64,000 nt of DNA from contig DATEOF010000174.1 in assembly GCA_035274465.1 (NCBI GenBank), positions 7,598 to 71,597 on the forward strand, given 5' to 3'. Origin of the DNA: JADGRF01 sp035274465 (lineage in GTDB: Bacteria > Myxococcota_A > Polyangia > Polyangiales > JAFGIB01). The notes beneath the pieces were generated by a model. The model saw nothing but the letters and a program-made list of their open reading frames with translations, was not told the origin of the DNA and did not search any database. A program made the position numbers and the translations under genes. Positions 52,206 through 60,881 of the stretch are shown here, piece after piece (the first letter of the stretch is position 1; each line of letters starts with the position of its first letter).

Positions 52206-52970
52206 ATGCGCATCACCGCCGCAGGGCTGACAGACGTAGGTCTGCAGCGTGACCATAATGAAGACACCTTCCGGTGTCTCGAACGCTACCGCCTTTACCT
52301 CGTCGCAGATGGGATGGGTGGGCACAACAGCGGCGAGATCGCCAGTGCGATGGCCGCCGAGGGCATGCGCACCTTCTTCGATGCCACGGAGAAGGACGAC
52401 GCCACCTGGCCCTTCCCTGTCGATCCCAACCTGAGCCTGCAGGAGAACCGCCTGTCCGCCTCGATCAAGATGGCGAACAAGCAGATCTTCGATCGCTCGT
52501 GCAGCGATCGCTCGACGCAAGGCATGGGTACGACCATCGTCGGCTTGCTGCTGTGTCCTGAAAAGGGCATCGCGCATGTGGCGCACGTGGGTGACAGCCG
52601 CGCCTATCGCATGCGCGACGGCAAGATGGAACTGCTGACGCGCGACCACTCGCTGGTCAACGACTATCTGATGATGATGCCCGACATGCCCAAGGAGGCG
52701 ATGGACATCCTGCCCAAGAACGTGATCACACGCGCGCTGGGCATGCAGGACTCCGTCGTGGTCGATCTGGGCACCGAGGACCTTCGCGAGGGCGACCGCT
52801 TCCTGCTCTGCTCGGACGGCCTGAGCGGACAGGTCTCGGACGAGCGCATCTGCGAGATCTTGATGGAAGAGAAGGAGCTCGAGGCCTGCCTCAGACGGCT
52901 GGTCGACGAGTCCAACAAGGCCGGCGGCGAAGATAACGTGACCGTAGTGGTCGTGGCCGTCGATCCGTGA
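52206..52970 (+). CDS. PP2C-family Ser/Thr protein phosphatase
   Basis: A 254-residue cytoplasmic metal-dependent phosphatase. Characteristic motifs are QRDHNEDTF (metal Asp), YLVADGMGGHNSG, then VAHVGDSRAYRMRDG, FLLCSDGLSGQVSDE and GGEDNVTVVVVAVDP, all intact and typical of PppA/Stp1-type enzymes. It would reverse phosphorylation by eukaryotic-like Ser/Thr kinases such as the one at 59474, although the two are far apart. ATG 52206 is chosen; homologues start with this RITAAG-x-TDVG opening. It is followed after 39 nt by the DUF2505 gene in the same direction. Confidence 0.93.
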   Translation: MRITAAGLTDVGLQRDHNEDTFRCLERYRLYLVADGMGGHNSGEIASAMAAEGMRTFFDATEKDDATWPFPVDPNLSLQENRLSASIKMANKQIFDRSCSDRSTQGMGTTIVGLLLCPEKGIAHVAHVGDSRAYRMRDGKMELLTRDHSLVNDYLMMMPDMPKEAMDILPKNVITRALGMQDSVVVDLGTEDLREGDRFLLCSDGLSGQVSDERICEILMEEKELEACLRRLVDESNKAGGEDNVTVVVVAVDP

Positions 52971-53009
52971 TAGCCGAGACACGTCGACCCATCGCCTGTA
53001 AGGAGTCGC

Positions 53010-53513
53010 GTGCGCTACACGATCAAGCACACCATCGAGACGGACGTCGATACGTTCTGGAAGCTGTTCTTCGACGCTGAGTTCAACCGCTCAATGTTCG
53101 TGGACGGCTTGCACTTCACCGTCTACCAGGTGCTCGAAGACGTTCGCGAGCCCAACGGTGCGGCGCGCAAGCGTGTCGAGTGTTCGCCGAAGATCGACCT
53201 GCCGGCAGCGGCGCGAAAGATCTTCGGCGACAGCGTCGGCTACACGGAGATCGGTCGCTACGACCCCGCGCAGCGCAAGTACTTCGCCGAGGTCGTGCCC
53301 AAGGTGGCGGCCGACAAGCTCAAGACGACCAGCGAGATCTGGGCCGAGCCTCGGGGCGACAAGCGCTGCGAGCGGCTGGTGATGGTCGATACGACGGTGA
53401 AGATCTTCGGCCTGGGCGGGCTGCTCGAAGGCTTCATCGAACAGCAGACCCGCGAGCAATACGCCAAGGCGGCCGAGTTCACGAACCGCTGGATCCGCGA
53501 AAAAGGCCTGTAG
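53010..53513 (+). CDS. DUF2505 protein
   Basis: A 167-residue protein of the DUF2505 family, which has a START-like helix-grip fold. The N-terminus RYTIKHTIETDVDTFWKLFF and later PKVAADKLKTTSEIWAEPRG and GGLLEGFIEQQTREQYAKAA match the family. START-like proteins bind hydrophobic ligands, but the ligand here is unknown. GTG start with AGGAG 4 nt upstream. The next gene, gshB, begins 3 nt after its stop, so the two are probably co-translated; whether it works with glutathione is inference. Confidence 0.85.
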   Translation: MRYTIKHTIETDVDTFWKLFFDAEFNRSMFVDGLHFTVYQVLEDVREPNGAARKRVECSPKIDLPAAARKIFGDSVGYTEIGRYDPAQRKYFAEVVPKVAADKLKTTSEIWAEPRGDKRCERLVMVDTTVKIFGLGGLLEGFIEQQTREQYAKAAEFTNRWIREKGL

Positions 53514-53516
53514 TCG

Positions 53517-54473
53517 ATGCGCTTCGTGGTGATCATGGACCCGGTGTCGACTGTCCTACCGGAGGCCGACACCACGTTTGCGTTGATGGAAGAAGCGCAG
53601 AAGCGCGGCCATCGCATCGACCACTGTCTGAACACGGATCTGATCCTGGACGGTGGCAAGCTGCAGGCGCGCGCGGCGCAGGCGACGCTGGCGCGCGACG
53701 CGGCGGCGCCCATGCGGCTGTCAGCGGCCGAGCTGGTGAGCTTGCACGATGTCGACGCGGTGTTCGTGCGCACGGACCCGCCGTTCGACCTCAACTACCT
53801 GTGGACCACGCAGCTGCTCGAGACGCTGCGCGGCCAGACGCTGGTGCTGAACGATCCGCGTGGGCTGCAGCGCGCGAACGAGAAGCTCTACACCACGTAC
53901 TTCCCGGAGCTCATGCCCGAGACGCTGGTCACGAGCTGGAAGGACCTGATCAAGGCCTTCATCACGCGCGTGGGCGGACACGCCGTGATCAAGCCGCTGG
54001 ACGGCCGCGGTGGCGAAGGCGTGCTGGTGCTGCGCGAAGGCGATCCGAACATCAACGCCATCATCGAGGCCACGACCAAGAACGGTCAGCGCGCGGCGAT
54101 GGTCCAGGTGTTCCTGCCCGAGGTCAAAGTCGGCGACAAGCGCATCCTGCTGCTGGACGGAGAGTTCCTGGGCGCGGTGCTGCGCGTCCCGGCGAGCGAC
54201 GAGATTCGCTCCAACCTGCGGGTCGGCGGGCGCGGGGTCGCGGCCAGCCTGGATGCACAGGACCGCGCGATCATCGAACGTCTGGGCCCCAAGCTGCGCG
54301 AGGACGGCCTGCACCTCGTCGGCATCGACGTCATCGGCGGCAAGCTCACCGAGGTCAACGTCACCAGCCCGACCGGCATCCAGTCGATGACCCGCCTGGA
54401 CGGCAAGAACTACAGCGCGCAGGTGATCGACTGGGTCGAGCGCCGGGCGGCCGCGGTGAAGGCCGGGCGCTAG
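53517..54473 (+). CDS. gshB: Glutathione synthetase
   Basis: A 318-residue ATP-grasp enzyme joining gamma-glutamylcysteine and glycine to make glutathione. The pattern is that of bacterial GshB: MRFVVIMDPVSTVLPEADTT, then VRTDPPFDLNYLW, VIKPLDGRGGEGVLVL (glycine-rich ATP loop), KRILLLDGEFLGAVLR and EVNVTSPTGIQSM. Length is normal. gshA (gamma-glutamylcysteine ligase) is not in the window. It is the end of a run PP2C - DUF2505 - gshB and is convergent with the ankyrin gene. Confidence 0.95.
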   Translation: MRFVVIMDPVSTVLPEADTTFALMEEAQKRGHRIDHCLNTDLILDGGKLQARAAQATLARDAAAPMRLSAAELVSLHDVDAVFVRTDPPFDLNYLWTTQLLETLRGQTLVLNDPRGLQRANEKLYTTYFPELMPETLVTSWKDLIKAFITRVGGHAVIKPLDGRGGEGVLVLREGDPNINAIIEATTKNGQRAAMVQVFLPEVKVGDKRILLLDGEFLGAVLRVPASDEIRSNLRVGGRGVAASLDAQDRAIIERLGPKLREDGLHLVGIDVIGGKLTEVNVTSPTGIQSMTRLDGKNYSAQVIDWVERRAAAVKAGR

Positions 54474-54486
54474 CTCGGGCTCAGCT

Positions 54487-55143
54487 CTAAAGCCAGCGCA
54501 GGGCGTCGGCCTGTCCCTTCGAGCGCGCCAGATCCGCAGGGGTCGCGCCTTTCTCGTCTCGAATGCTCGGTTCCGCGCCGTACTCCAGGAGCAGCTCGAT
54601 CAGCGGGATGTTGCCGTTCAGCGCGGCCTCGTGCAGCGCGACGAAGCCGCCCTGTTGTTGCGCATTGGGATCGGCACCCGCTTCGAGCAAGATGCGCGCG
54701 AGCTCGACGGCCTTGGTTTGATCCGAGTGAGCCGCCGCGCTGTGTAGCGGGCAGACGCGCATGGCATTGCGAGACGGGGCGTTGACCGCGCCGCCTCGGC
54801 GGAGCAGCTCGCGCAACAGGTTCGAGTGCCCGAAGAACGCGCTGAACCCGACCGGGCTGAAGCCGTCGGGCGAGAGCGAGTTCACGCGGCCGGGCTCGTC
54901 CGAAACCAGCCGCACCACGCGTGCCAGGTCCCCGACGCATGCGGCCTCGAAGATATCCAGATCCTTGCGCGCGGCCGTCAAGGCGGCGACCAGCTCCGTC
55001 CGCCGCCGATACACGGCCAGGCACAACACCGACACTCCCTGAGCATCGCGCGCACGTGACAGCTCGGGATCGCGCTGCACCTCGGCGCAGGCCACGTGCA
55101 CGTCGCCTTGCGTCGCGAGCCGGATGAATTCAGCGGCTTCCAT
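54487..55143 (-). CDS. Ankyrin-repeat protein
   Basis: A 218-residue protein with about five ankyrin repeats. Recognisable units are VACAEVQRDPEL and LAVYRRRTELVAALTAAR, then GFSPVGFSAFFGHSNLLREL, CPLHSAAAHSDQTKAVEL and GFVALHEAALNGNIPLIELL, each with the helix-turn-helix plus G-A-x-P/N-x end. It has no signal peptide or other domain and would act as a cytoplasmic protein-binding module. It is divergent from asd with only 26 bp between starts. Partner unknown. Confidence 0.9.
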   Translation of the reverse strand: MEAAEFIRLATQGDVHVACAEVQRDPELSRARDAQGVSVLCLAVYRRRTELVAALTAARKDLDIFEAACVGDLARVVRLVSDEPGRVNSLSPDGFSPVGFSAFFGHSNLLRELLRRGGAVNAPSRNAMRVCPLHSAAAHSDQTKAVELARILLEAGADPNAQQQGGFVALHEAALNGNIPLIELLLEYGAEPSIRDEKGATPADLARSKGQADALRWL

Positions 55144-55169
55144 CGGAGACCTCCCCTAAAGTAAGTCAC

Positions 55170-56225
55170 ATGGCAGCAAATTCGTCGCGTACCTCACTGC
55201 ACGTTGGCATCGTTGGAGCCACCGGCATGGTCGGAGACCTCATGCGTTCGATCCTCATCGAGCGCAAGTTTCCGGTCGAATCCATTCGGTTCTTTGCCAC
55301 GGCCCGTTCGGCCGGCAAGCAGATCGAGTGGAAGGGCAAGGAGATCGCGGTCGAGGACGCTGCCAAGGCCGACTTCAAGGGGCTCGACATCGTGTTCTTC
55401 TCGGCCGGTGCCGGGACGTCCCGCGAGCTGGCGCCGGTGGTGGCCGCCGCTGGCGCGGTGGTGATCGACAACTCTTCCGCCTGGCGCATGGATCCCTCTG
55501 TCCCGCTGGTCGTCTCCGAGGTCAATCCGCGGGCGCTCGCGATGCTGCCGAAGGGCATCGTGGCCAACCCGAACTGCACCACGATGGCCGCCATGCCGGT
55601 GCTCAAGCCGCTGCACGAGCTAGCGGGCTTACGGCGCCTGGTAGTCAGCACCTACCAGGCAGTCTCGGGCGGAGGCGTCGCGGGGGTCAGCGAGCTGCAA
55701 GAGCAGCTGGAGGCGGCTACTGGCAAGTCCGAAGCGCTGGTGCACGACGGCGGTGCCTGCGCGTTTCCGGCGCCGAAGAAGTGGGCGGTGCCGATCGCGT
55801 TCAACGCGGTGCCGCTCAACTACAAGATCGTCGAGGACGGCTACACCGAAGAGGAGATCAAGCTGCGCGACGAGACGCGGAAGATCCTCGAGATCCCCAA
55901 GCTCCTCGTGTCGAGCACCTGCGTGCGGGTGCCGGTGTTCACCTCACATTCACTCTCGATCAACGCCGAGTTCGAACGCCCGATCTCCGTCGGTGCCGCG
56001 CTTGCGCTGTTGCACGAGGCGCAAGGCGTGGTGGTGGAGGACGTACCGAATCCGCTCGGAGCCACCGGACGCGACGAGGTGTTCGTGGGGCGCGTGCGGC
56101 GCGACCCGACGGTCGAACACGGCCTGGCGTTGTTCGTGACAGGCGACAACCTACGCAAGGGCGCAGCGCTGAACGCGGTGCAGATCGCAGAGGTCTTGCT
56201 GCCGCAACGGCTCGCACGGGCTTGA
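55170..56225 (+). CDS. asd: Aspartate-semialdehyde dehydrogenase
   Basis: A 351-residue NADP-dependent enzyme making aspartate semialdehyde for lysine, threonine, methionine and diaminopimelate synthesis. The Rossmann loop is HVGIVGATGMVGDLM. Catalytic Cys136 lies in VANPNCTTMA, and the SSTCVRVPVFTSHSLSINAE block supplies substrate-binding Arg and catalytic His. GGGVAGVSELQEQL is also family-typical. Length is normal. It stands alone. The first base of the coding region is 26 nt from the divergent ankyrin gene. Confidence 0.96.
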   Translation: MAANSSRTSLHVGIVGATGMVGDLMRSILIERKFPVESIRFFATARSAGKQIEWKGKEIAVEDAAKADFKGLDIVFFSAGAGTSRELAPVVAAAGAVVIDNSSAWRMDPSVPLVVSEVNPRALAMLPKGIVANPNCTTMAAMPVLKPLHELAGLRRLVVSTYQAVSGGGVAGVSELQEQLEAATGKSEALVHDGGACAFPAPKKWAVPIAFNAVPLNYKIVEDGYTEEEIKLRDETRKILEIPKLLVSSTCVRVPVFTSHSLSINAEFERPISVGAALALLHEAQGVVVEDVPNPLGATGRDEVFVGRVRRDPTVEHGLALFVTGDNLRKGAALNAVQIAEVLLPQRLARA

Positions 56226-56312
56226 GCGCGAGCACGTTCCGCGTCGCCGCCTACGGCTGCGTGCCGCTCACAGCTGCCACACGGTGGCGCTGTTGCTCTC
56301 GAGTCCCAGGCT

Positions 56313-56345
56313 TGCGCGATCGCGTTTTCTACGCGATTTTGCGCA
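56313..56345 (+). terminator. Hairpin downstream of asd
   Basis: The inner stem ATCGCG-ttttcta-CGCGAT is extended by TGCGC (56313-56317) pairing with GCGCA (56341-56345). It lies 87 nt after the asd stop and 77 nt before the next ATG. It may end the asd transcript or be a leader structure of the small lipoprotein; there is only a short T-run. Confidence 0.4.
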
Positions 56346-56421
56346 CTTACTGAACGCAGCTGTTGGCATCGGGGTTGCACATGACACGGAAGACAGTTCC
56401 CTGTCAGAAAGAGAGCTTCCC

Positions 56422-56832
56422 ATGCCGAAGACTTTTGTTAGTGCCGCGTGTGCGCTTGGCCTCGTGCTCGCTGCCTGTTCCGTCGACGTCGGTGAGAACA
56501 GCAGCAGCGCCAGCTCGTGCGAAAAGTCCTGCAACACCACGCACACGTCGTGCAACGGCAAATGCGACGACGACGGCTGCCGAGGAACCTGCACCACGCA
56601 GCACGATGATTGCGTGAAGATGTGCAAGGCCAGCGACAGCAAGCCTAAGGAAGCAGCCGGGAGCGGCGCTCAGGCGGGCAGCTCGACGACGACCACCACG
56701 ACCACGACGACCACCACGTGCACCAAGAGCTGTGACGACACGAACACGAGCTGCGTCGCCGACTGCGATGACGACGGTTGCAAGGCCAGTTGCACCACGA
56801 AGCACGACGACTGTGTGACGAAGTGCAAGTGA
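56422..56832 (+). CDS. Small lipoprotein with duplicated quadruple CX3C module
   Basis: A 136-residue lipoprotein with signal SAACALGLVLAAC (lipidated Cys19). It carries two copies of a 36-residue module. The first has Cys33-x3-37, 44-x3-48, 53-x3-57 and 64-x3-68; the second has 100-104, 111-115, 120-124 and 131-135. The spacing (x6, x4, x6 between pairs) is identical in both copies. They are joined by a linker containing 11 consecutive Thr (89-99). Paired CX3C helices are known from disulfide-bonded helical hairpins, so each module may fold that way or bind metal (inference). Function unknown. ATG 56422 has GAGAG upstream. Confidence 0.8.
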   Translation: MPKTFVSAACALGLVLAACSVDVGENSSSASSCEKSCNTTHTSCNGKCDDDGCRGTCTTQHDDCVKMCKASDSKPKEAAGSGAQAGSSTTTTTTTTTTTCTKSCDDTNTSCVADCDDDGCKASCTTKHDDCVTKCK

Positions 56833-56839
56833 GCCGGGC

Positions 56840-57541
56840 TTACACCAGGGTGCGGCCGAAGAAGTCGAGGATCTTCGGCCAGGCATCTCGCGCCGAAGGC
56901 TCGTGAAAACCGATACGGAAGATCGGCCAGGTCACCGCCGCAGCGATGGGGTGGTGACCGTCCGTCAAGAAGCTGTGGCCGGCATCCGCGTACTCGTGCA
57001 CCTCGGGCGTGACCCCTACCCGCGCAAGCCGGCGTTTGAGCTCGTCCGGTGAAGCCCTGCGATCGCGCATGCCGTAGCAGGCGATCACCGGCCCGATCCC
57101 GCGCATGACCTCGGCCTGCGGCAGCTCGCCATAGTTGCTCGACACGGCACCCCAGCCGTTGCCAGCTGCGAGCGCGAACAGTCCCCCGAAGCAGAAACCG
57201 ATCAAGCCGATCTGGTGCGTCTGCAGATCGGCCTGCGCGCACAGCCAGGCCCGCGCGCGCCGAGCCTGGCGCAGCGGCGCGCTGTCCTCGCCGCGCTGGA
57301 TCGACGGCACGAGCTGGCGCATGCAACGGATTCGTCCGCGATAGAACAGATCCGGTGCGATCGCCGCGTAGCCCGCTTCGGCGAAGCGCAACACCACGCG
57401 CTCGATCTCAGGCTGAGGCCCGAACGCCTCGTGGATCACCACCATCCCGCGACGCGCCCCCGGCGCGACCGCGGCGACTGCCGGCGAAGCAGGGTCCCCA
57501 TGCTGCGTATCCCCGTCGAGAGTCAGGTTCATCGGCTGCAT
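56840..57541 (-). CDS. Dienelactone hydrolase family protein
   Basis: A 233-residue alpha/beta hydrolase. The nucleophile is Cys in IGFCFGGLFAL, as in dienelactone hydrolase, with Asp in CYGMRDRRASPDEL and His in YADAGHSFLTDG completing the triad. MVVIHEAFGPQPEIERVV is the family's strand-helix start, with Glu in HEAFG. It probably hydrolyses a lactone or ester in aromatic or related catabolism (inference). ATG 57541 is used; a TTG at 57577 would add 12 residues. It is convergent with the CX3C lipoprotein gene (7 nt). Confidence 0.88.
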   Translation of the reverse strand: MQPMNLTLDGDTQHGDPASPAVAAVAPGARRGMVVIHEAFGPQPEIERVVLRFAEAGYAAIAPDLFYRGRIRCMRQLVPSIQRGEDSAPLRQARRARAWLCAQADLQTHQIGLIGFCFGGLFALAAGNGWGAVSSNYGELPQAEVMRGIGPVIACYGMRDRRASPDELKRRLARVGVTPEVHEYADAGHSFLTDGHHPIAAAVTWPIFRIGFHEPSARDAWPKILDFFGRTLV

Positions 57542-57594
57542 ACGGGCGACGCTAGCCCGCGGCAGATCGCCACTCAACCTCGCAGTTCACATCC

Positions 57595-59253
57595 TCAGCG
57601 CAATCGCACGCGCGTCAGCGCCAGGCGCAGGTTTTCCCGGAGGTGGTGGTGGTTGTGTAGCTTCTGTTCGAGCAGCGCGAGCTCGTCGTGATTCTTCCGC
57701 ACCCAGCGCGGGAGCTTGGGTTGCTCGTACCACTCGCCCCCATTGCGCCGCGCACTACGGCGCAGCTCGGCCACCTGTTGGGCTTCGACCTGGACCAGCT
57801 TGTGTCCCGGACGACCAAACACGCGGGGTAAGCGGGCCAACACGAGATCGGTGAGCGCGTAATCGTGGACGATCTGGGCGTCGAAGCGTTTGTAAGCCTG
57901 GCGGCAGAAACCCTCGACGACGATCGGAGGTTCGGGCAGCTCACCATCTTCGCGCGTGCGGCGGTACAGCTCGAACTGCCACTGGTCCTCGGCGTGGCGC
58001 GCGTCGTTGTAGACGAGACTGGGGTGACGGCGGTGCCAGTTGGGGTCGGCCACAGCGCGCCACTTGTGCGAGATCTCGGGCAACCAGAACGGATGCGACA
58101 ACAACTGCGGCGGGTAGCCGAGGCCGAAGCCCAGCGCGATGAGCAGCGAGAGCCCGGGCGCCAACCAGGCGCGTATACGCTCGGCCGACGCCGCAGCCGT
58201 CAGCTGCAGGAGCGCCGCCTCGCACACGCCCGCGCTCGCGCACAGGCCGAGGCACACCGGCAGCGCGGCGTAGCGGTGGTAGAGCATGTCGCCGCCGATG
58301 CGCGCGACGTAGACGCCGTACAGAAAGCTGGCGCAGAGCATGACCACGCGCGCGCCGAGGTGGCGACCGATCAGCTCGCGCTGGCCGATCACCACTGCCG
58401 CAGCCAGGAATGCGAGCACCGACGGCCAGTGGTGTGCGTCGGCCACGTTTTGCAGGTACTCGCGGCCGAGCGCCCACTGCGACTGATCCTTCAGGTAGAA
58501 CGTGTTGGGCAAAAAATCGGCGTAGTAGATCACGCGAAACAGCAGCCAGCCGCCATTGGCTGCGAAGCCCACGCCCAGAAACCACCACGGCACGCGCCGC
58601 GTGCGCAGGATACAGAACGGCAAGAACAACACCGCCAGCAGCGCGCACTCCGCGCGGATCAGCGGCGCAATCGCCACCACGCACTGCAAGAGCACGCTCT
58701 GCGGCGCGAGCAGCGCCGCGGCGTAGATCGGCGCCAGCAGCTGCACGAGGGGAGTTTCGAGTCCCGACGAGAAGTGCGTGGTGATGCCGTAGTGCGCAGC
58801 CGAAGCCGCCAGCGGGAAATTGATCGTGGGAGCCGCCGCGCAGCGCCGGCGACCGATGGTCATCGGAAGGGTCGCGCCCATCAGGCGCGAGCCTTCCGGC
58901 CCGGGCGGCGACATGCGCCGGTTCACCCAGATCAACGCCGCCCCGTAGCCCAGCGCGCAAGCCGCGGCCAACAGGCGCACCAGCAAGTAGTAGTCGAGGT
59001 GCAGCGCGCGCAGCGGCAAGAGCAGCAGCATCCAGAGCGGACTCGAGTAGCCCTCGACGTACTCGCCCCGGTTGTAGACGAGCCCGCGCCCCAGGAAGAG
59101 CCAGTTATCCGCGTACCGAAAGTAGATGAACGCGTCGTCCATCAACCAGCGGTAGCGGTCGGTCATGAACACGAGCAGCCCCAAAAGCCCCCACTCGTGT
59201 GCACGCGGCACCGACAGCACACGGCGCAACGCCGAGAGGCGTGATGGAGGCAT
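57595..59253 (-). CDS. GT39-like polytopic membrane protein
   Basis: A 552-residue inner-membrane protein with about 9-11 hydrophobic segments. Its N-terminal loop RYRWLMDDAFIYFRYADNWL (D-D-A-F-I-x-x-R) and YNRGEYVEGYSSPLWMLLLL match the GT-C/ArnT-like proteins that use polyprenyl-phosphate sugars. The segment about residues 119-142, from GSRLMGATLPMTIGRRRCAA, is encoded by palindromic repeat copy B (58828-58897), and falls in a loop where relatives would not have it. A soluble C-terminal domain of about 150 residues follows. The sugar and acceptor are unknown. 220 bp separate its start from the Ser/Thr kinase stop. Confidence 0.75.
   Translation of the reverse strand: MPPSRLSALRRVLSVPRAHEWGLLGLLVFMTDRYRWLMDDAFIYFRYADNWLFLGRGLVYNRGEYVEGYSSPLWMLLLLPLRALHLDYYLLVRLLAAACALGYGAALIWVNRRMSPPGPEGSRLMGATLPMTIGRRRCAAAPTINFPLAASAAHYGITTHFSSGLETPLVQLLAPIYAAALLAPQSVLLQCVVAIAPLIRAECALLAVLFLPFCILRTRRVPWWFLGVGFAANGGWLLFRVIYYADFLPNTFYLKDQSQWALGREYLQNVADAHHWPSVLAFLAAAVVIGQRELIGRHLGARVVMLCASFLYGVYVARIGGDMLYHRYAALPVCLGLCASAGVCEAALLQLTAAASAERIRAWLAPGLSLLIALGFGLGYPPQLLSHPFWLPEISHKWRAVADPNWHRRHPSLVYNDARHAEDQWQFELYRRTREDGELPEPPIVVEGFCRQAYKRFDAQIVHDYALTDLVLARLPRVFGRPGHKLVQVEAQQVAELRRSARRNGGEWYEQPKLPRWVRKNHDELALLEQKLHNHHHLRENLRLALTRVRLR
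58828..58897 (-). repeat. 70-nt palindromic element, copy B (inside GT39-like gene)
   Basis: It matches copy A at 47490-47559 at about 63 of 70 positions, with the same orientation relative to its host gene but a different reading frame (offset by 2). In this frame it adds MGATLPMTIGRRRCAAAP-type residues to a loop of the membrane protein. Most mismatches are in the spacers, and the palindromic arms are kept, as expected for a structural element rather than a protein motif. Confidence 0.8.
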
Positions 59254-59337
59254 CCGCGCGGGTGTTTACCACGAGACGGTTAGTACGGGGCGGGTGGTTG
59301 TCCAAGACGCCTGCGAACCATCTCGGCGCACGTTTTC

Positions 59338-59453
59338 GGTTCCTTGTTCCTTGTTTTTTGTTCCTTGTTGCAGTTCGTCGTTCCTCGGTTGCAGGCAATG
59401 AACCGGGAAACTTCGAACTGCAACAAGGAACAAGGAACAAGGGACAAGGAACC
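59338..59453. repeat. Inverted repeat with 40-bp arms built from GGAACAA units
   Basis: The arms 59338-59377 and 59414-59453 match as inverted copies at 37 of 40 bases, with a 36-bp loop. Each arm is largely tandem copies of a GGAACAA/TTGTTCC heptamer. The block lies in the 220-bp gap between the GT39-like gene start (59253) and the kinase stop (59474). The rest of that gap holds nothing I recognise. Confidence 0.75.
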
Positions 59454-59473
59454 GTGAGGAATACGCCTTGGCC

Positions 59474-60784
59474 TCAACGCTTCCCCGCCCGATCCCCTCT
59501 CGCATCATGCGTGATCATCGCGTCCGACGGGGTTTCCTGGGGCACGGCGCGCCCGCGGTGGTCCGGAGGCAACGGGGTGATCACGAGCTCCGGCGTGGGC
59601 TCGGCGTCCGCCAACAAGCGCCGGCTGCGCGCCGGCTTGGCTGGCGGCTTCCGCCGCCGTGAGCTGCGCCGAAGCAGCCCGCGTACGCCGCTCTGCAGCG
59701 CCGAAAACGAGCGCACCACCAAGGGCGCGACGAAGCGATCCACGAAGCTGCCGACGCGCTGTCCGCGGCCTTCCCAGGCGCCCAGCGCCTGCGGGCTGCG
59801 CGCGGCGTACATGCCCGAGCGCCCGGGTGTGATCGCCGGAAACTCGGCCTGCAGCTCCGCCAGTGCGGCCAGAAACCCCGCGGCATCGGGGTAGCGGTCG
59901 TCGCGACTCTTGGAGAGCGCGCGATCCAGCACCGCCTGCAGCTCGATGTGCCGCGCCAGCTCGGCCTTGCGCTCGGCCAGCCGCGGCACGGGCGTGATCA
60001 GGTGGTGTCGCAGCAGCTGCTGGATGTCGCCCTCGAACGGGCGCGTGCCGGTCAGCATCTCGAACAGCAGGATGCCCACCGAGTAGAGATCCGCGCGCCC
60101 GTCGACCTGGCCGCCCGTGGCGTGCTCCGGAGACATGTACGACGGTGAACCGAAGGTGTGCCCGGAACGCGTGAGTTGAGCGCCCAGCGGCAGATCGCTG
60201 CCCGGCATGAACTTGGCGAAGCCGAAGTCGAGGATCTTCAGGTGCTCGGGCTGGTGCGGCAGGGACTGGATGATCAGGTTCGCGGGCTTCAGGTCGCGGT
60301 GCACGATGCCGCGCTCGTGGGCGTAGGCCAGCGCGTACAGCAGCTGGCGCGTGAGCTCGAGCGCGCGCGCGATCGGCAGCGCGCCACCCGCGTCGTTGAG
60401 CACGCCCCGCAGCGTCTTGCCCTCGACGTACTCCATCACGAGGAACGGGTGCCCGCGGGCGACGCCGTAGTCTTGCAGGCGCACGATGTTCGGGTGCGCG
60501 AGCGCGGCCAACGCCAGCGCCTCGCGTTCGAAGCGCGGCTTCAGCTGGTGCTCGCCCACGACCTCGCGCTGCAAGAACTTCACCGCGACAGGCCGCTGCA
60601 CCTTGAACTGCACCGCGCGGAAGATCAGGCCCACGCCGCCTTCGCCGATGGCGTCTTGCAGCACGTAGCGACCGTCCAGCACTTCACCCGGGCCCGGAAC
60701 CTCCGTGCTCGCCGGTGCTGTGGGGATGGCAGCAGAAGAAGGTAAAGGTGGCACCCCCCCGGGCGGTGTAGGCGGTGTACTCAT
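59474..60784 (-). CDS. Eukaryotic-like Ser/Thr protein kinase
   Basis: A 436-residue Hanks-type kinase. The P-loop is IGEGGVGLIF (about 46-55), Lys69 in VAVKFLQRE, catalytic Asp164 in VHRDLKPANLI, DFG at 186-188, and an APE-like GSPSYMSPEHATGG. The kinase domain ends near residue 305. The remaining C-terminal 120 residues are Arg/Pro-rich and without an obvious membrane segment, so it is probably soluble. GTG 60790 would add two residues. A PP2C phosphatase that could counter it lies at 52206. Targets unknown. Confidence 0.93.
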   Translation of the reverse strand: MSTPPTPPGGVPPLPSSAAIPTAPASTEVPGPGEVLDGRYVLQDAIGEGGVGLIFRAVQFKVQRPVAVKFLQREVVGEHQLKPRFEREALALAALAHPNIVRLQDYGVARGHPFLVMEYVEGKTLRGVLNDAGGALPIARALELTRQLLYALAYAHERGIVHRDLKPANLIIQSLPHQPEHLKILDFGFAKFMPGSDLPLGAQLTRSGHTFGSPSYMSPEHATGGQVDGRADLYSVGILLFEMLTGTRPFEGDIQQLLRHHLITPVPRLAERKAELARHIELQAVLDRALSKSRDDRYPDAAGFLAALAELQAEFPAITPGRSGMYAARSPQALGAWEGRGQRVGSFVDRFVAPLVVRSFSALQSGVRGLLRRSSRRRKPPAKPARSRRLLADAEPTPELVITPLPPDHRGRAVPQETPSDAMITHDARGDRAGKR

Positions 60785-60881
60785 GGGCACAACTCGAACG
60801 AGCTGAAGCCACCAGCCTAGCAGAAGACTGGGCCCGGCTTACAGCGTCCCGGCACTTTGACAGATCAGATGCCGGAAATCG

